From JAAXHE01 sp964551635 (GTDB lineage: Bacteria > Latescibacterota > UBA2968 > GCA-2709665): a DNA stretch of 33,593 nucleotides. This document shows, piece by piece, positions 26,201 to 33,432 of this stretch (position 1 is its first letter; every line of letters starts with the position of its first letter). The DNA lies in assembly GCA_964551635.1 (NCBI GenBank), contig CAZKDZ010000077.1, forward strand, positions 1-33,593. The letters run 5' to 3'. The notes below the pieces were generated by a model. It made no database searches. It had not been told where the DNA came from and saw only the letters and a program-made list of their open reading frames with translations. A program made the translations under genes and the position numbers.

Positions 26201-26325
26201 CGGTCGTAGTCGTCCCAGACCATCCAGAGTACGGCGAGAACCAGCACCACGCTGGACAGGGCGAAGATCATGTTCATTTTGTCTACATTGTAGACGAAGT
26301 CTATGAAACGCTTCGGCTCATTCAT
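23272..26325 (-). CDS. Membrane-anchored eight-haem cytochrome c with coiled-coil stalk
   Basis: A protein of about 1017 residues. One membrane helix (about 19-38) is followed by a long charged coiled coil to about residue 210, then a large periplasmic part with eight CxxCH haem sites near residues 256, 326, 381, 409, 517, 651, 784 and 907. Five (K/R)MP motifs follow five of the haem sites as likely axial methionines, so it looks like a chain of mono-haem cytochrome c domains plus bis-histidine haems near the stalk. Start: ATG 26325 with GGAG seven bases upstream; the frame is open to 26361. It lies between cytochrome b and the oxidase genes and is the only c-type cytochrome here, so it should replace cytochromes c1 and c. 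Confidence 0.88.
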   Translation of the reverse strand: MNEPKRFIDFVYNVDKMNMIFALSSVVLVLAVLWMVWDDYDREWKGIQKEAMALEAYKTEADIKLAQQNVDQDALTAVEEELKGIEAAIQAHRARFDAATNELKRLTQAEWYGADQKLKFEKAQYDVVKFEYEDAAKAGHDDTAARKKAEMEAMDARIYEFRLAREAVEEKQAAQQRIIDEVAGQRQALESRRRTLRKDEDNLRRKLTGLLPSFPNVFRNLPMVDFIDPSIKVRQVVLADLRNELNFTRVPRVDRCTTCHVNIDRPGYELDPESGWFRDETLRAYMETVYADDDVRLGRTRAFSTHPRLNLFLSSGSPHPIDESGCTTCHLGRDRGVTFKNTAHTPSDDVEEARWKKLYGWKKMKYWDHPMLPGRYVEATCAQCHAGVVDVPKADRLNRGIHLVRTLGCAGCHKIAKHTLQDLRRVGPDLRKAAGKLDRNWTIKWVRDPKGFRPSTKMPKIFDLANVSGPEDIARNTAAVNAVVTYIFDKSERPEYPPPPVQGDAGRGERLVSMVGCKACHVAGADDMLGQEYGLRNFGPNLNDVGSKLSAGWLFAWLKDPTAYFPDTRMPNLRLTDREAADITAYLLTLRNTEFEARQAAPVDPQVRDDLVLNYLRGRLPVKTAKERLAQMSGHERDIWLGEKIISRQGCFGCHLIQGFEDAQPIGTELTEEGSKDVDKLDFGLLAKKPGSYNTDPDAIPYTRHDWFYKKLKQPRVFDKGKVKLFDDKLRMPQFGLSDADAHAVTTALLSMNRSQAGTDAIKRLTPDEVDIEKGRWLAYDRNCKGCHVVENQGGAIQDPLVRAYGAEDVSASDAVGFVPPSLNGEGRKVQPDWFFAFLKNVQPIRPWLEVRMPTFGFEDQQAIDLVTYFSRLDKEQFPYATFVHKRLSSRELSGARKLFSADIYNCFTCHQQGDIKPTGDPASWAPDLKLGRERLKPAWIRDWLWDPQKLQPGTKMPTFFGDEMTYLPEEMAAYLKLPEGVKPEDGLLVLPTDVVIQALTDYIIHGLHQGSRLTSR

Positions 26326-26437
26326 CGGACGGCTCCAGGGAGGCCTCGCACACCCGAACACAGGACGTGCAACGCCACAGACCCCTTCACTTTATGCACA
26401 CGTTGCCGCTTCGGCGTCGGAAAATCGAAAACGACCC

Positions 26438-27514
26438 TCAGATATTGAAGAAATATTCCGGAATGGCAACGATGTATTTCAGGTTGAACAGCCAGCGAAG
26501 CAACATCTTGATGGGGAGGGCGACCATGCAGAGGAAGAAGAGAATCATCACGCTGTAACGCGCGAATCCCATGGTCTTGTAAAATTCCTTGAACACCGTT
26601 TGCGCAAGTACAGGCGGCGGTATGAGAAAATAAAGGATTACCAGCAGGAACCCCCATATCTCGCGCGTCAACCAGAAGGATGGCAAACCCGTGCCCAGCC
26701 ATTGGACGTAGATGTATTCGGACAGATTGACGTTGACCAGCGCTTCCAGCTTGTGTACGTCCCAGAACTCGTACGGTCCGAAAAAGTTCCAATTCGGGCC
26801 GCGCAGAAACGTACCGATCATGATCAGAACCACCCACAACACCACAAAACCAAATAGAAAGACCGTAATGGCGAACCGGCGTTCCCTGAACGTGTAGTAG
26901 CCGAGGCCCTTGGGATTCCGGTCCATATACGGAATGGCCATGAGTCCCACGATGACAAGGGTGGGCAGGACAACCCCGGCGATCCATGGATCGTAATACA
27001 CGAGCATTTCCTGAAGCCCCAGGAAATACCAGGGCGCCTTGGAAGGATTGGGGGTTTTCGCGGGGTTGGCCGGCTCTTCGATGGGCGCCTTGATCAGCAC
27101 GGACCAGAGAATCAGAAAGACCGTGGCAAGGGTCAGGCAGATCAACTCCGTGTAGACCAGATGGGGCCACGTGAGGACCTTTTCCTTGAATTCGGCCTTC
27201 TCGACCGGCCCTTCGCCCCGTGCGATACGTTCGTCGTTGTCGTATCCCTGTTTCAGACTGTACCAGACAAAGAAACCCACCAGGAACAGCAGCATGACGA
27301 TGGGAATATTGTCTCCCTTGGTCACGATGATGCGAAAATTCTCATCCTGAAAGCTGACGAGGAAGAATACGATCGATGCGATCAGGGCGGGGAGGCCGAA
27401 CCGGACCGTCCATACCCAGCGGGTCCGCAAGGCAAGAATAAAGAGTACGGCGAACAACGGCAGGAAATATTCAGGCGTGAGAAGCCAGTTGACGAAACCT
27501 TTCAGAACGTCCAT
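26438..27514 (-). CDS. Cytochrome b C-terminal half (subunit IV-like)
   Basis: A 358-residue protein with seven or eight helices. It matches the C-terminal part of cytochrome b and subunit IV of b6f: the quinol-site loop reads NPAKTPNPSKAPWYFLGLQEML, followed by DPWIAG. Where many cytochromes b have PEWY at the quinol-oxidising site, this one has APWY at 160-163, so the usual glutamate is absent. Two or three helices before that loop and a charged linker (91-112) are extra relative to plant subunit IV. GAGGA lies before the ATG. It follows the N-half gene by 45 bases. Confidence 0.9.
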   Translation of the reverse strand: MDVLKGFVNWLLTPEYFLPLFAVLFILALRTRWVWTVRFGLPALIASIVFFLVSFQDENFRIIVTKGDNIPIVMLLFLVGFFVWYSLKQGYDNDERIARGEGPVEKAEFKEKVLTWPHLVYTELICLTLATVFLILWSVLIKAPIEEPANPAKTPNPSKAPWYFLGLQEMLVYYDPWIAGVVLPTLVIVGLMAIPYMDRNPKGLGYYTFRERRFAITVFLFGFVVLWVVLIMIGTFLRGPNWNFFGPYEFWDVHKLEALVNVNLSEYIYVQWLGTGLPSFWLTREIWGFLLVILYFLIPPPVLAQTVFKEFYKTMGFARYSVMILFFLCMVALPIKMLLRWLFNLKYIVAIPEYFFNI

Positions 27515-27559
27515 CGTCTTCCTCGAAGATTCCCCGGATCCGCCGAACCGGGGACGCTG

Positions 27560-28345
27560 CTACATTGGACCGGAAATCCCCCCGTCCTTTCGGACCCGCC
27601 AGAAGTGGACCGCCATGAGCACAGCCGCAACGAACGGGATGAACAGACAGTGAAGGACGTAAAACCTCAGCAGCGCGCCTTCTCCGACGAACCGCCCCCC
27701 CAACAGCGCGAATCGGGCGTCGTCGCCGGCGTGTACAAGATTGATGTCGCCAAGCATAAGAAACGCCGCGCCGGGACCCTCGTGACCGAGAAACGGGGTT
27801 GCCCGCGCCATATTCGATCCCACCGTAATCGCCCAGATGGCAAGCTGATCCCAGGGCAACAGGTACCCGGTAAAGCTCAACAGCAGCGTCAGGAGAAGCA
27901 GAATGACGCCGATCGCCCAGTTGAATTCCCGGGGGGGTTTATAGGAACCTGTCATAAAAACGCGCAACATGTGCAGCCAGACGGTAATCACCATCGCGTG
28001 GGCGCCCCACCGGTGGATTTCCCGCATGATACCCAGCGGCACCTGTTCGCCCAGGTCGATAATGTCCGTATAGGCGTATTCGAGCGTGGGCCGATAGTAG
28101 AACATGAGCAGAATGCCGGTTATGGTCTCGATCAGGAAAATGAAAAAGGTGAGCCCACCCATGCACCACGTGTAGCGCACCCTGATTCCCGACTTCGGGG
28201 TCCGAACGGGATGCAGATGAAGAAACACGTTCGTCAATACCACCTGCGCCCGGCCGCGTTCGTCTCTAGGCACGTCGTGCCGGAAGATGGACTTCCATAT
28301 TTGAGAACGTTTCGTCCGATCCAGCAGGCCGGAAATCCTCGGCAT
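27560..28345 (-). CDS. Cytochrome b N-terminal half, b6 type
   Basis: A 261-residue cytochrome b6-like protein with four core helices. Haem ligands are H111 and H125 (14 apart) and H232 and H247 (15 apart), the b6 spacing. C61 in YTWCMGG, just before the first helix, aligns with the cysteine that binds the extra haem c(i) in b6f and in some menaquinol complexes, so a covalent third haem is likely. An insert with GHEGPGAAF and GGRFVGEGALLRF is also b6/menaquinol-like. GGAG lies eight bases before the ATG. With the C-half and Rieske proteins it forms a quinol:cytochrome c oxidoreductase. Confidence 0.93.
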   Translation of the reverse strand: MPRISGLLDRTKRSQIWKSIFRHDVPRDERGRAQVVLTNVFLHLHPVRTPKSGIRVRYTWCMGGLTFFIFLIETITGILLMFYYRPTLEYAYTDIIDLGEQVPLGIMREIHRWGAHAMVITVWLHMLRVFMTGSYKPPREFNWAIGVILLLLTLLLSFTGYLLPWDQLAIWAITVGSNMARATPFLGHEGPGAAFLMLGDINLVHAGDDARFALLGGRFVGEGALLRFYVLHCLFIPFVAAVLMAVHFWRVRKDGGISGPM

Positions 28346-28442
28346 ACCGTATTCTCCAGATTAAACCGCTATTGTACCGCTATATTGAAACCGAAAACAT
28401 AGACGCGTTCAGCACGATTCCGCCGACGGCGATCCATCCGGA

Positions 28443-29390
28443 TCAGATCCGCAAAAAGGACTCCGGGTTGTCCCAGTGCCCTTTCTCGTACTGAAATTTC
28501 CGTGTCTTGTCGACCAGTACCTGCCCGTCTTCGGCCAGTACGATGCGCGCCCTTTCCAGCGGACGCGGCGCGGGACCCTCGAAATTGATGCCCGACATAT
28601 AAAAGCCGCTGCCGTGACACGGACATTTGAATTTCTGTTCGTTACCCAGCCAGTTGGGCGTACAACCCAGATGCGTGCAGACCGAAATGAGCGCGAACAT
28701 GTCCTGCGTGGACTTGACGATCCAGACGCTGAACTTGTCCTTCCACCGTTCGTCCACACCCAGGTCGTAGTCTTCCGCAAACCCGATCTTGAAAGACTGG
28801 GGGGGCTCGAACAGCACATTGGGAAACAGAAAACGTCCGAATCCCAGGAGACCCGCCGCTGACGCCGCCGCAAAAGACGCCCAGGCCAGAGTCAACCAGG
28901 TAAAAAACCCGCGGCGGGTGGTCATGCCGCCCTCGGCGACGGATTGCGTTCGTTCCGGCCCGGGGCGGATTGCGGGCGGGGCCGGAGACGTCTGCACGAT
29001 TACGCGCTCCGCGGCCGGCTCGTCGGTTTTCTGCGTCAATGCGCGAGCCGCGGCGGCCCGGTCCGCGGTGGACGCGGCCTTTCTGGCCGGCGCGCCGGAA
29101 GGCGCGGATTTGGCGCCCCCGCGAGCCTTGCGCATCAATTCGGCCTTCGCCTTTGCGCGGGCGACGCGGTCCTGAATCTCGTCCAGTGACGAAAGATCCA
29201 CTTCGGCGGCCCCGGAATCATCTCCGGATTCCTCAGGGGCCTGCGCGGAAGCTCCGCCGGCCGGCGCCGCCGGGGCTTCACTCCCCGCAGCCTCACGGGC
29301 CTTGCGCAACGCCTCCGCTTTGGCCTTTGCCCTGGCTACCCGATCAGGGATTTCGTCAAATTCCGAAAGATCGATTTTCTCTTCCGACAT
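28443..29390 (-). CDS. Rieske iron-sulfur protein with duplicated N-terminal motif
   Basis: A 315-residue Rieske protein. The 2Fe-2S ligands are C238, H240, C256 and H259, with the bridging cysteines C243 and C258, in CTHLGC and CPCHGSG. A Tat-type TTRRGFF at 157-163 precedes the single membrane helix (about 164-190). The first 155 residues are cytosolic and unusual: two copies of a roughly 27-residue helical motif containing DRVARAKAKAE at 6-32 and 64-90, joined by alanine and proline-rich linkers. The same motif opens the ferredoxin encoded at 31092. It is the first gene of the respiratory operon. The fold call is certain; the role of the tail is inferred. Confidence 0.95.
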   Translation of the reverse strand: MSEEKIDLSEFDEIPDRVARAKAKAEALRKAREAAGSEAPAAPAGGASAQAPEESGDDSGAAEVDLSSLDEIQDRVARAKAKAELMRKARGGAKSAPSGAPARKAASTADRAAAARALTQKTDEPAAERVIVQTSPAPPAIRPGPERTQSVAEGGMTTRRGFFTWLTLAWASFAAASAAGLLGFGRFLFPNVLFEPPQSFKIGFAEDYDLGVDERWKDKFSVWIVKSTQDMFALISVCTHLGCTPNWLGNEQKFKCPCHGSGFYMSGINFEGPAPRPLERARIVLAEDGQVLVDKTRKFQYEKGHWDNPESFLRI

Positions 29391-29513
29391 GGCATACCCC
29401 GGAGACCGGTCTGGCGGTCTCGGATCGGAAATTCGTCAGCTATGAATAATATACGATATAAGTTAAAGAAATACCGGAAATTGCATCACTTACAACGCGG
29501 AAGACACCGGGCC

Positions 29514-29542
29514 AATATATCCAAACCACCCCGGAATGTCAA
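29514..29542 (-). promoter_or_regulatory. Main promoter of the respiratory operon
   Basis: On the minus strand TTGACA (29542-29537) and TATATT (29519-29514) are exactly 17 bases apart, a near-consensus housekeeping promoter. Transcription would begin about 115 bases before the Rieske ATG at 29390. The leader includes an AT-rich tract at 29440-29475 that may hold further control. Confidence 0.75.
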
Positions 29543-29651
29543 GCGGGATTTTCTCCAGATTCGCACCTTCGGGAACCAAGGAAAAAGGGACCCGAAACGC
29601 GCCCGATCAGGCCGGATCCCCAGCTGAATTCCCGTCGATTCCTGCCGTTCA

Positions 29652-30557
29652 TTACTCTTCCCAGCCGTTTAGAACTTCAATTGCCGCCTGTCGGACCCGC
29701 AGGTCCGGGTCCTGATTGCGCAGCCTCTGCAGCGAGGGGGCCATCGACACCGCCTTGAGCATGCCCACGGCCCTGATCGCTTCGACCAGGATATTCCGAC
29801 GTCCCTCTCCGCTTATCCGGTCGAACCCATCGAGGTATCCGGGGCTCAGTATCTCTCCCAGCACCTCCAGGCCCGCGTTGTTGCCCGCGCCGGCCAATTG
29901 CAGGGCGGCGTTCCAGCGCACGTCGGGCGCACGGTCGTGAAGCGCTCGCTCCAGCGCGGGCGGCGCCCGTGGATCATCCAGCCCGCCAAGGGCGTATACC
30001 GCGGCCTTGCGCAGGCCCGCATCGTCGTTCGACGCGATCCGGATCAGGTGCGGCACGGCGTCCGGGTCACCCTGCGCCCGGAGCGAAAACATCGCATTGA
30101 TCCGGGTCTCGTCGTCGGGGTCGTCCAGCGCGGCGATCAGAACCCCCACGAGTTCGGGATCCCGTACCCTTCCCATGGCCGCGGCCAGAAAGCGCCTGAC
30201 GCGAGGGTCGTCCGACCGGGAAGCCTCGAACACGCGAATCAGCTCTCCAACGAACCTGCGGCCAATCCGACCTTCGCGCTGCTCCTGGTCCAGCACGGTG
30301 GCCAGTTCGTACGCGGCCTGCCACCTGCTGTTGATCCCGCCCACCCGAATCGTGTTGAGATAGTCCTCCGCCGTCTTTCGCTCGACCGTCAACAAGCCCA
30401 ATCCCAGATAGATCGCGAGCCCGACCAGAATGATCGCCACGGGAAAAATGACGAACTGCGAAACCAGTCTCGCCCGGGAGACGTCCGCGTCCGAAACCGG
30501 GGCGGTGGCGTCTTCGGCGATTTTTCTGAGTTCCTCTTCGGGAGTCGGTTGGTCCAT
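29652..30557 (-). CDS. Membrane-anchored HEAT-repeat protein
   Basis: A 301-residue protein with a cytosolic N-terminus of about 30 residues, one membrane helix (about 33-56), and then at least five HEAT-like helical repeats (for example DDPRVRRFLAAAMGRV, DPDDETRINAMFSLRA, DDAGLRKAAVYALG and DPDLRVRQAAIEVLN). Such repeats serve as scaffolds for protein contact. AGAGGG precedes the ATG and a promoter lies at 30626-30655. It is just upstream of the respiratory operon, so it may help assemble those complexes, but nothing in the sequence proves this. Confidence 0.8.
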   Translation of the reverse strand: MDQPTPEEELRKIAEDATAPVSDADVSRARLVSQFVIFPVAIILVGLAIYLGLGLLTVERKTAEDYLNTIRVGGINSRWQAAYELATVLDQEQREGRIGRRFVGELIRVFEASRSDDPRVRRFLAAAMGRVRDPELVGVLIAALDDPDDETRINAMFSLRAQGDPDAVPHLIRIASNDDAGLRKAAVYALGGLDDPRAPPALERALHDRAPDVRWNAALQLAGAGNNAGLEVLGEILSPGYLDGFDRISGEGRRNILVEAIRAVGMLKAVSMAPSLQRLRNQDPDLRVRQAAIEVLNGWEE

Positions 30558-30625
30558 GCAACACCCTCTGCCTCGATAAACGACTGATGTTTCTCTTCAG
30601 ACCCATCCGAAAGAACACGCGGTCC

Positions 30626-30655
30626 AATATAACCACAGGCCGCACGCGCTGTCAA
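30626..30655 (-). promoter_or_regulatory. Promoter of the HEAT-repeat protein gene
   Basis: On the minus strand TTGACA (30655-30650) and TATATT (30631-30626) are 18 bases apart. The -10 region reads TATATTGG as in the respiratory operon promoter, so both genes may respond to the same sigma factor. Confidence 0.65.
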
Positions 30656-30715
30656 GATCGGCGTCCCTTCACGAAGTTCGCTCCGGCCCGGCCTTGGAAG
30701 CTACTTAGAAAATAC

Positions 30716-30779
30716 GAAACTACGAATGAACGAAACTACGAATAAACGAAACTACGAATGAACGAAACTACGAAAGACG
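30716..30779. repeat. 16-bp tandem repeat, about four units
   Basis: The unit GAAACTACGAATGAAC is repeated head to tail at 30716, 30732 (one change), 30748 and, less exactly, 30764. It lies in the spacer between the divergent HEAT-protein and ferredoxin genes. Confidence 0.85.
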
Positions 30780-30879
30780 AAGAATCCGCGGCTGACGTCA
30801 ATTGTCACAAGTGTCGCGAAACCGCAATTCAGCCTGGCAATGCAACGAATTTCATCGCAATGGGTGCCCCAGTGGGCGC

Positions 30880-30990
30880 ATGACAACTGCTTTAAAATTC
30901 CCAACGGTCTCCGCACCTGTCTGCCGAGCCGACCGGCACAGGCAGGCGGCTCCAAGAGCGCCGGTCGGGAACTCACCTGTAGTTTTAAAA
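30880..30990. repeat. Dispersed repeat, copy 2, with internal inverted repeat
   Basis: The segment from about 30886 shares TTTAAAATTCCCAACGGTCT with the copy at 23183-23222. At the far end, TTTTAAAACGGCTTCTTA (from about 30983) reads as an imperfect inverse of the left end. Between them, CCGACCGGC (30929-30937) and GCCGGTCGG (30960-30968) form a perfect 9-bp inverted repeat. The whole looks like a small non-coding element. Apart from this, the tandem repeat and the two promoters, I see no gene in 30558-31091. Confidence 0.45.
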
Positions 30991-31004
30991 CGGCTTCTTA
31001 CTCC

Positions 31005-31033
31005 TTGACAACCCTTGAGAAAGACCTTATTTT
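31005..31033 (+). promoter_or_regulatory. Promoter of the ferredoxin gene
   Basis: TTGACA (31005-31010) and TATTTT (31028-31033) are 17 bases apart, 59 bases before the ferredoxin ATG. Confidence 0.7.
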
Positions 31034-31091
31034 AGCCCTGAATCAATTGTATGACGCAGTCAGCTGGCGTTCCACAGGAGATTGAGGCCCA

Positions 31092-31826
31092 ATGAACGTC
31101 GACCTTACCCAGTTCGATAATATTTCCGACCGCGTGGCGCGGGCCAGGGCCAAGGCCGAGGCCATGCGGAAAGCCAAAGAAGGCGCCGGCGATGCCGCTG
31201 AAGCCGCTCCCGATGCCGCCGGCGCGGAACTGGATTCCGCCGCCGCCCCCGTTGAAGTCGAAACGGAGCCGTCCGGCCTGACCATACTGGAGTTCAAGCC
31301 CGGAATCCATTTCAAGCTGAACGGACGGGCCGGGCGCACCGTGGGCATCCGTTACGACATGGTCAGTTTCGTCTACGACGACGACCCCGATCAGCTCGTA
31401 ACCGCGGACCGGTATCGCCTCAGCCACGCGCACGCCGAAGGCACGCTGGAATTCGCCCCGAAGTCAGAGGTCTACCGTCCGGAGAGAGTCTCCAGAAAAG
31501 AACGCGTCGATTACCACGAACACCTCTGGCTGGAGTCCCGCTCCGGCATGACGGCGAAGAAGAAGCGGCCGCGGCACATCGCCATTATCAATCCGGACTA
31601 TTGCACCGGCTGCAATGCATGCATCGAAGTCTGCCCGACGGACTGCATCGAAGAAGTCGACGTAGCCGACGCCGGGCTGGACGGTATCGGTACGTTCTGC
31701 GAAGTCCGTCTGGAAGACTGTATCGGATGTATACAGTGCGTACACATCTGCCCGTGGGAAGCCATCGAAATGGTGGGTACCCAGCAGGTTGAAGAAGCAT
31801 ACGGAATCCCGGTAGGGACGTTGTAG
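31092..31826 (+). CDS. 2[4Fe-4S] ferredoxin with Rieske-like N-terminal motif
   Basis: A 244-residue protein. Residues 3-29 carry the helical motif (DRVARARAKAE) found twice in the Rieske protein. An alanine-rich linker is followed by a beta-rich domain of about 60-130 that I do not recognise. The C-terminal domain has two full [4Fe-4S] sites: C171, C174, C177 and C181, then C210, C213, C216 and C220, each followed by proline. GAGG lies four bases before the ATG. It is cytosolic, with no signal. The shared motif suggests it docks on or near the quinol complex and exchanges electrons with it or its partners. It is transcribed alone and ends at a terminator. Confidence 0.9.
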   Translation: MNVDLTQFDNISDRVARARAKAEAMRKAKEGAGDAAEAAPDAAGAELDSAAAPVEVETEPSGLTILEFKPGIHFKLNGRAGRTVGIRYDMVSFVYDDDPDQLVTADRYRLSHAHAEGTLEFAPKSEVYRPERVSRKERVDYHEHLWLESRSGMTAKKKRPRHIAIINPDYCTGCNACIEVCPTDCIEEVDVADAGLDGIGTFCEVRLEDCIGCIQCVHICPWEAIEMVGTQQVEEAYGIPVGTL

Positions 31827-31852
31827 ACCACGAACGTCCAGGTGTCAAATGA

Positions 31853-31884
31853 AAGAGCGTCAACCGGATACGGTTGACGCTCTT
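31853..31884. terminator. Bidirectional intrinsic terminator between ferredoxin and rluD
   Basis: AAGAGCGTCAACCG and CGGTTGACGCTCTT form a perfect 14-bp stem around GATA. T-rich stretches follow in both directions. It lies 27 bases past the ferredoxin stop and 36 bases past the rluD stop. Confidence 0.9.
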
Positions 31885-31919
31885 CTTTCATGTCTGATCT
31901 GCCGGTTCCCGCTATTTCG

Positions 31920-32888
31920 TCAGCAGCCGCAGGATGACAGCAATTCGCCGACGCGACGCATGTCCTTCGGGAGTTCCGCGCGGAATTCGAGCACTTTGTC
32001 CGTGACCGGATGGACGAAACCGAGCGTCCCGGCGTGCAACATCTGCCGGTTCGCCAGATTCAGGACCGCCCTGGCCGCGCTCCGGAGGGTCGGCGAAATG
32101 CCACGAATTTGCTTCGCACTTCCTCCGTACACGGCATCGCCCAGGACCGGATGGCCGATATGGGAGAGGTGGACGCGAATCTGATGGGTTCGCCCGGTCT
32201 CCAGACTCAATTCCAGGGAGGATGCGAATCCATGGAACGCTTTTGCTACGTACCGGGTGACGGCCCGGCGCCCGCCGGTATCCACCACGGCCATGCGCCT
32301 GCGGTCTGCCGGACTCCGGCCGACGGCCGCCTCGATGCGGCCGCTCTCCGCTTTTGGCTGACCCCATACGAAGGCGGAATAACGCCTTACCACCGTCCGC
32401 GACTCGAGTTGCGACGCAAGCCCCCGATGCGCCGCGTCGTCCTTGGCCACCATCAGCAGGCCCGAGGTTTCTCGATCCAGCCTGTGGACGATTCCGGGTC
32501 GCTGTACGCCGTTGATTCCGGAAAGACCGTCGCAATGGGCAAGGAGACCGTTCACCAGCGTGCCCGACCGCATGCCGCCCGTCGGATGCACCACCATGCC
32601 CGCCGGCTTGTTCACGACAAGCAGGTGCGCGTCCTCAAAAAAAACATCCAGAGGAATGTTCTCCGGATCGAGTCCGGCCGGCTCGGGGGCCGGCAGACTA
32701 ACCACGACCCTTTCACCGGCCGAAACTCTGTAGCTGGATCGAACCCGTCTGCCGGTTACGAGTACTTCCCCGGAGGCGATCAACGCCTGGATTCTGGACC
32801 TGGAGAGCGGTTCGCAGACGTCAGCCAGCATCCTGTCGAGTCGAACGCCCTCATGTTCCGGAAGGACGGTAACTTCAAACTGCCTCAT
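31920..32888 (-). CDS. rluD: RluD-family 23S rRNA pseudouridine synthase
   Basis: A 322-residue enzyme with an N-terminal S4 RNA-binding domain (about 14-60, RLDRMLADVCEPLSRSRIQALI) and the RluA-type catalytic domain. The catalytic aspartate is D138 in HRLDRETSG; GRTHQIRVHL and HPVLGDAVYGG are also family signatures. It makes pseudouridines in large-subunit rRNA. The frame is open to 32912; ATG 32888 gives the normal N-terminus and overlaps the lspA stop by 14 bases, so the two are translated together. Confidence 0.93.
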   Translation of the reverse strand: MRQFEVTVLPEHEGVRLDRMLADVCEPLSRSRIQALIASGEVLVTGRRVRSSYRVSAGERVVVSLPAPEPAGLDPENIPLDVFFEDAHLLVVNKPAGMVVHPTGGMRSGTLVNGLLAHCDGLSGINGVQRPGIVHRLDRETSGLLMVAKDDAAHRGLASQLESRTVVRRYSAFVWGQPKAESGRIEAAVGRSPADRRRMAVVDTGGRRAVTRYVAKAFHGFASSLELSLETGRTHQIRVHLSHIGHPVLGDAVYGGSAKQIRGISPTLRSAARAVLNLANRQMLHAGTLGFVHPVTDKVLEFRAELPKDMRRVGELLSSCGC

Positions 32889-33339
32889 CCTTTCCGCCCT
32901 TGAGTATACCACTGCCGAGAATCAACAGCACGGCGCCAACCGTGACGGCGGCGTCGGCGACGTTGAACACCCACCAACGAACGGATCCGATTCCGAAATC
33001 CAGAAAATCAATCACCGCGCTGAAGCGGATCCGGTCGATGACGTTGCCGATGGCGCCGCCCAGCACGAGCGCCAGACCCGCCGATGCCACCCGCTCATGG
33101 GGCGGCAGACGAAGCCACATCACCGCCACCAGAATCAACGCCACTCCGGCGAATACCAGATGCGCGACGTTTCCACCCAGCCTCAGGCCGAACACGGCGC
33201 CCGGGTTCTGAATGTAGGTCAACCTGAAGAACGAGCCCATTACCGGAATCGAGTCACCGAGCATCATCGATTCCATTACCATCCGCTTTGACACCTGGTC
33301 CAGTAAAAGGACGACACCCGAAATCCAGAGGCTCCGCAC
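32875..33339 (-). CDS. lspA: Lipoprotein signal peptidase (signal peptidase II)
   Basis: A 154-residue membrane aspartyl protease with four helices. The catalytic aspartates are D102 in GNVIDR and D129 in FNVADA; NPGAVFG is the third conserved box. It cleaves the signal peptides of lipoproteins such as the PKD protein at 12774. The start is GTG 33339 with GGAGG four bases upstream. The order DksA-like, lspA, rluD is common in bacteria. Confidence 0.96.
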   Translation of the reverse strand: MRSLWISGVVLLLDQVSKRMVMESMMLGDSIPVMGSFFRLTYIQNPGAVFGLRLGGNVAHLVFAGVALILVAVMWLRLPPHERVASAGLALVLGGAIGNVIDRIRFSAVIDFLDFGIGSVRWWVFNVADAAVTVGAVLLILGSGILKGGKDEAV

Positions 33340-33432
33340 ATCGCCTCCCGTGGCAACGGATCGCCTGGGCCCGCTGCCCTGACAGCCCGTTGGACAAGTC
33401 CATCCGGGCTAAGGCCGGCCCTTGCGGTCGAA

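Noticed and set aside
30716..30779. Short regular repeats considered as a CRISPR array.
   Set aside because: Units of 16 bp follow each other directly with no spacers, and no cas genes are present.
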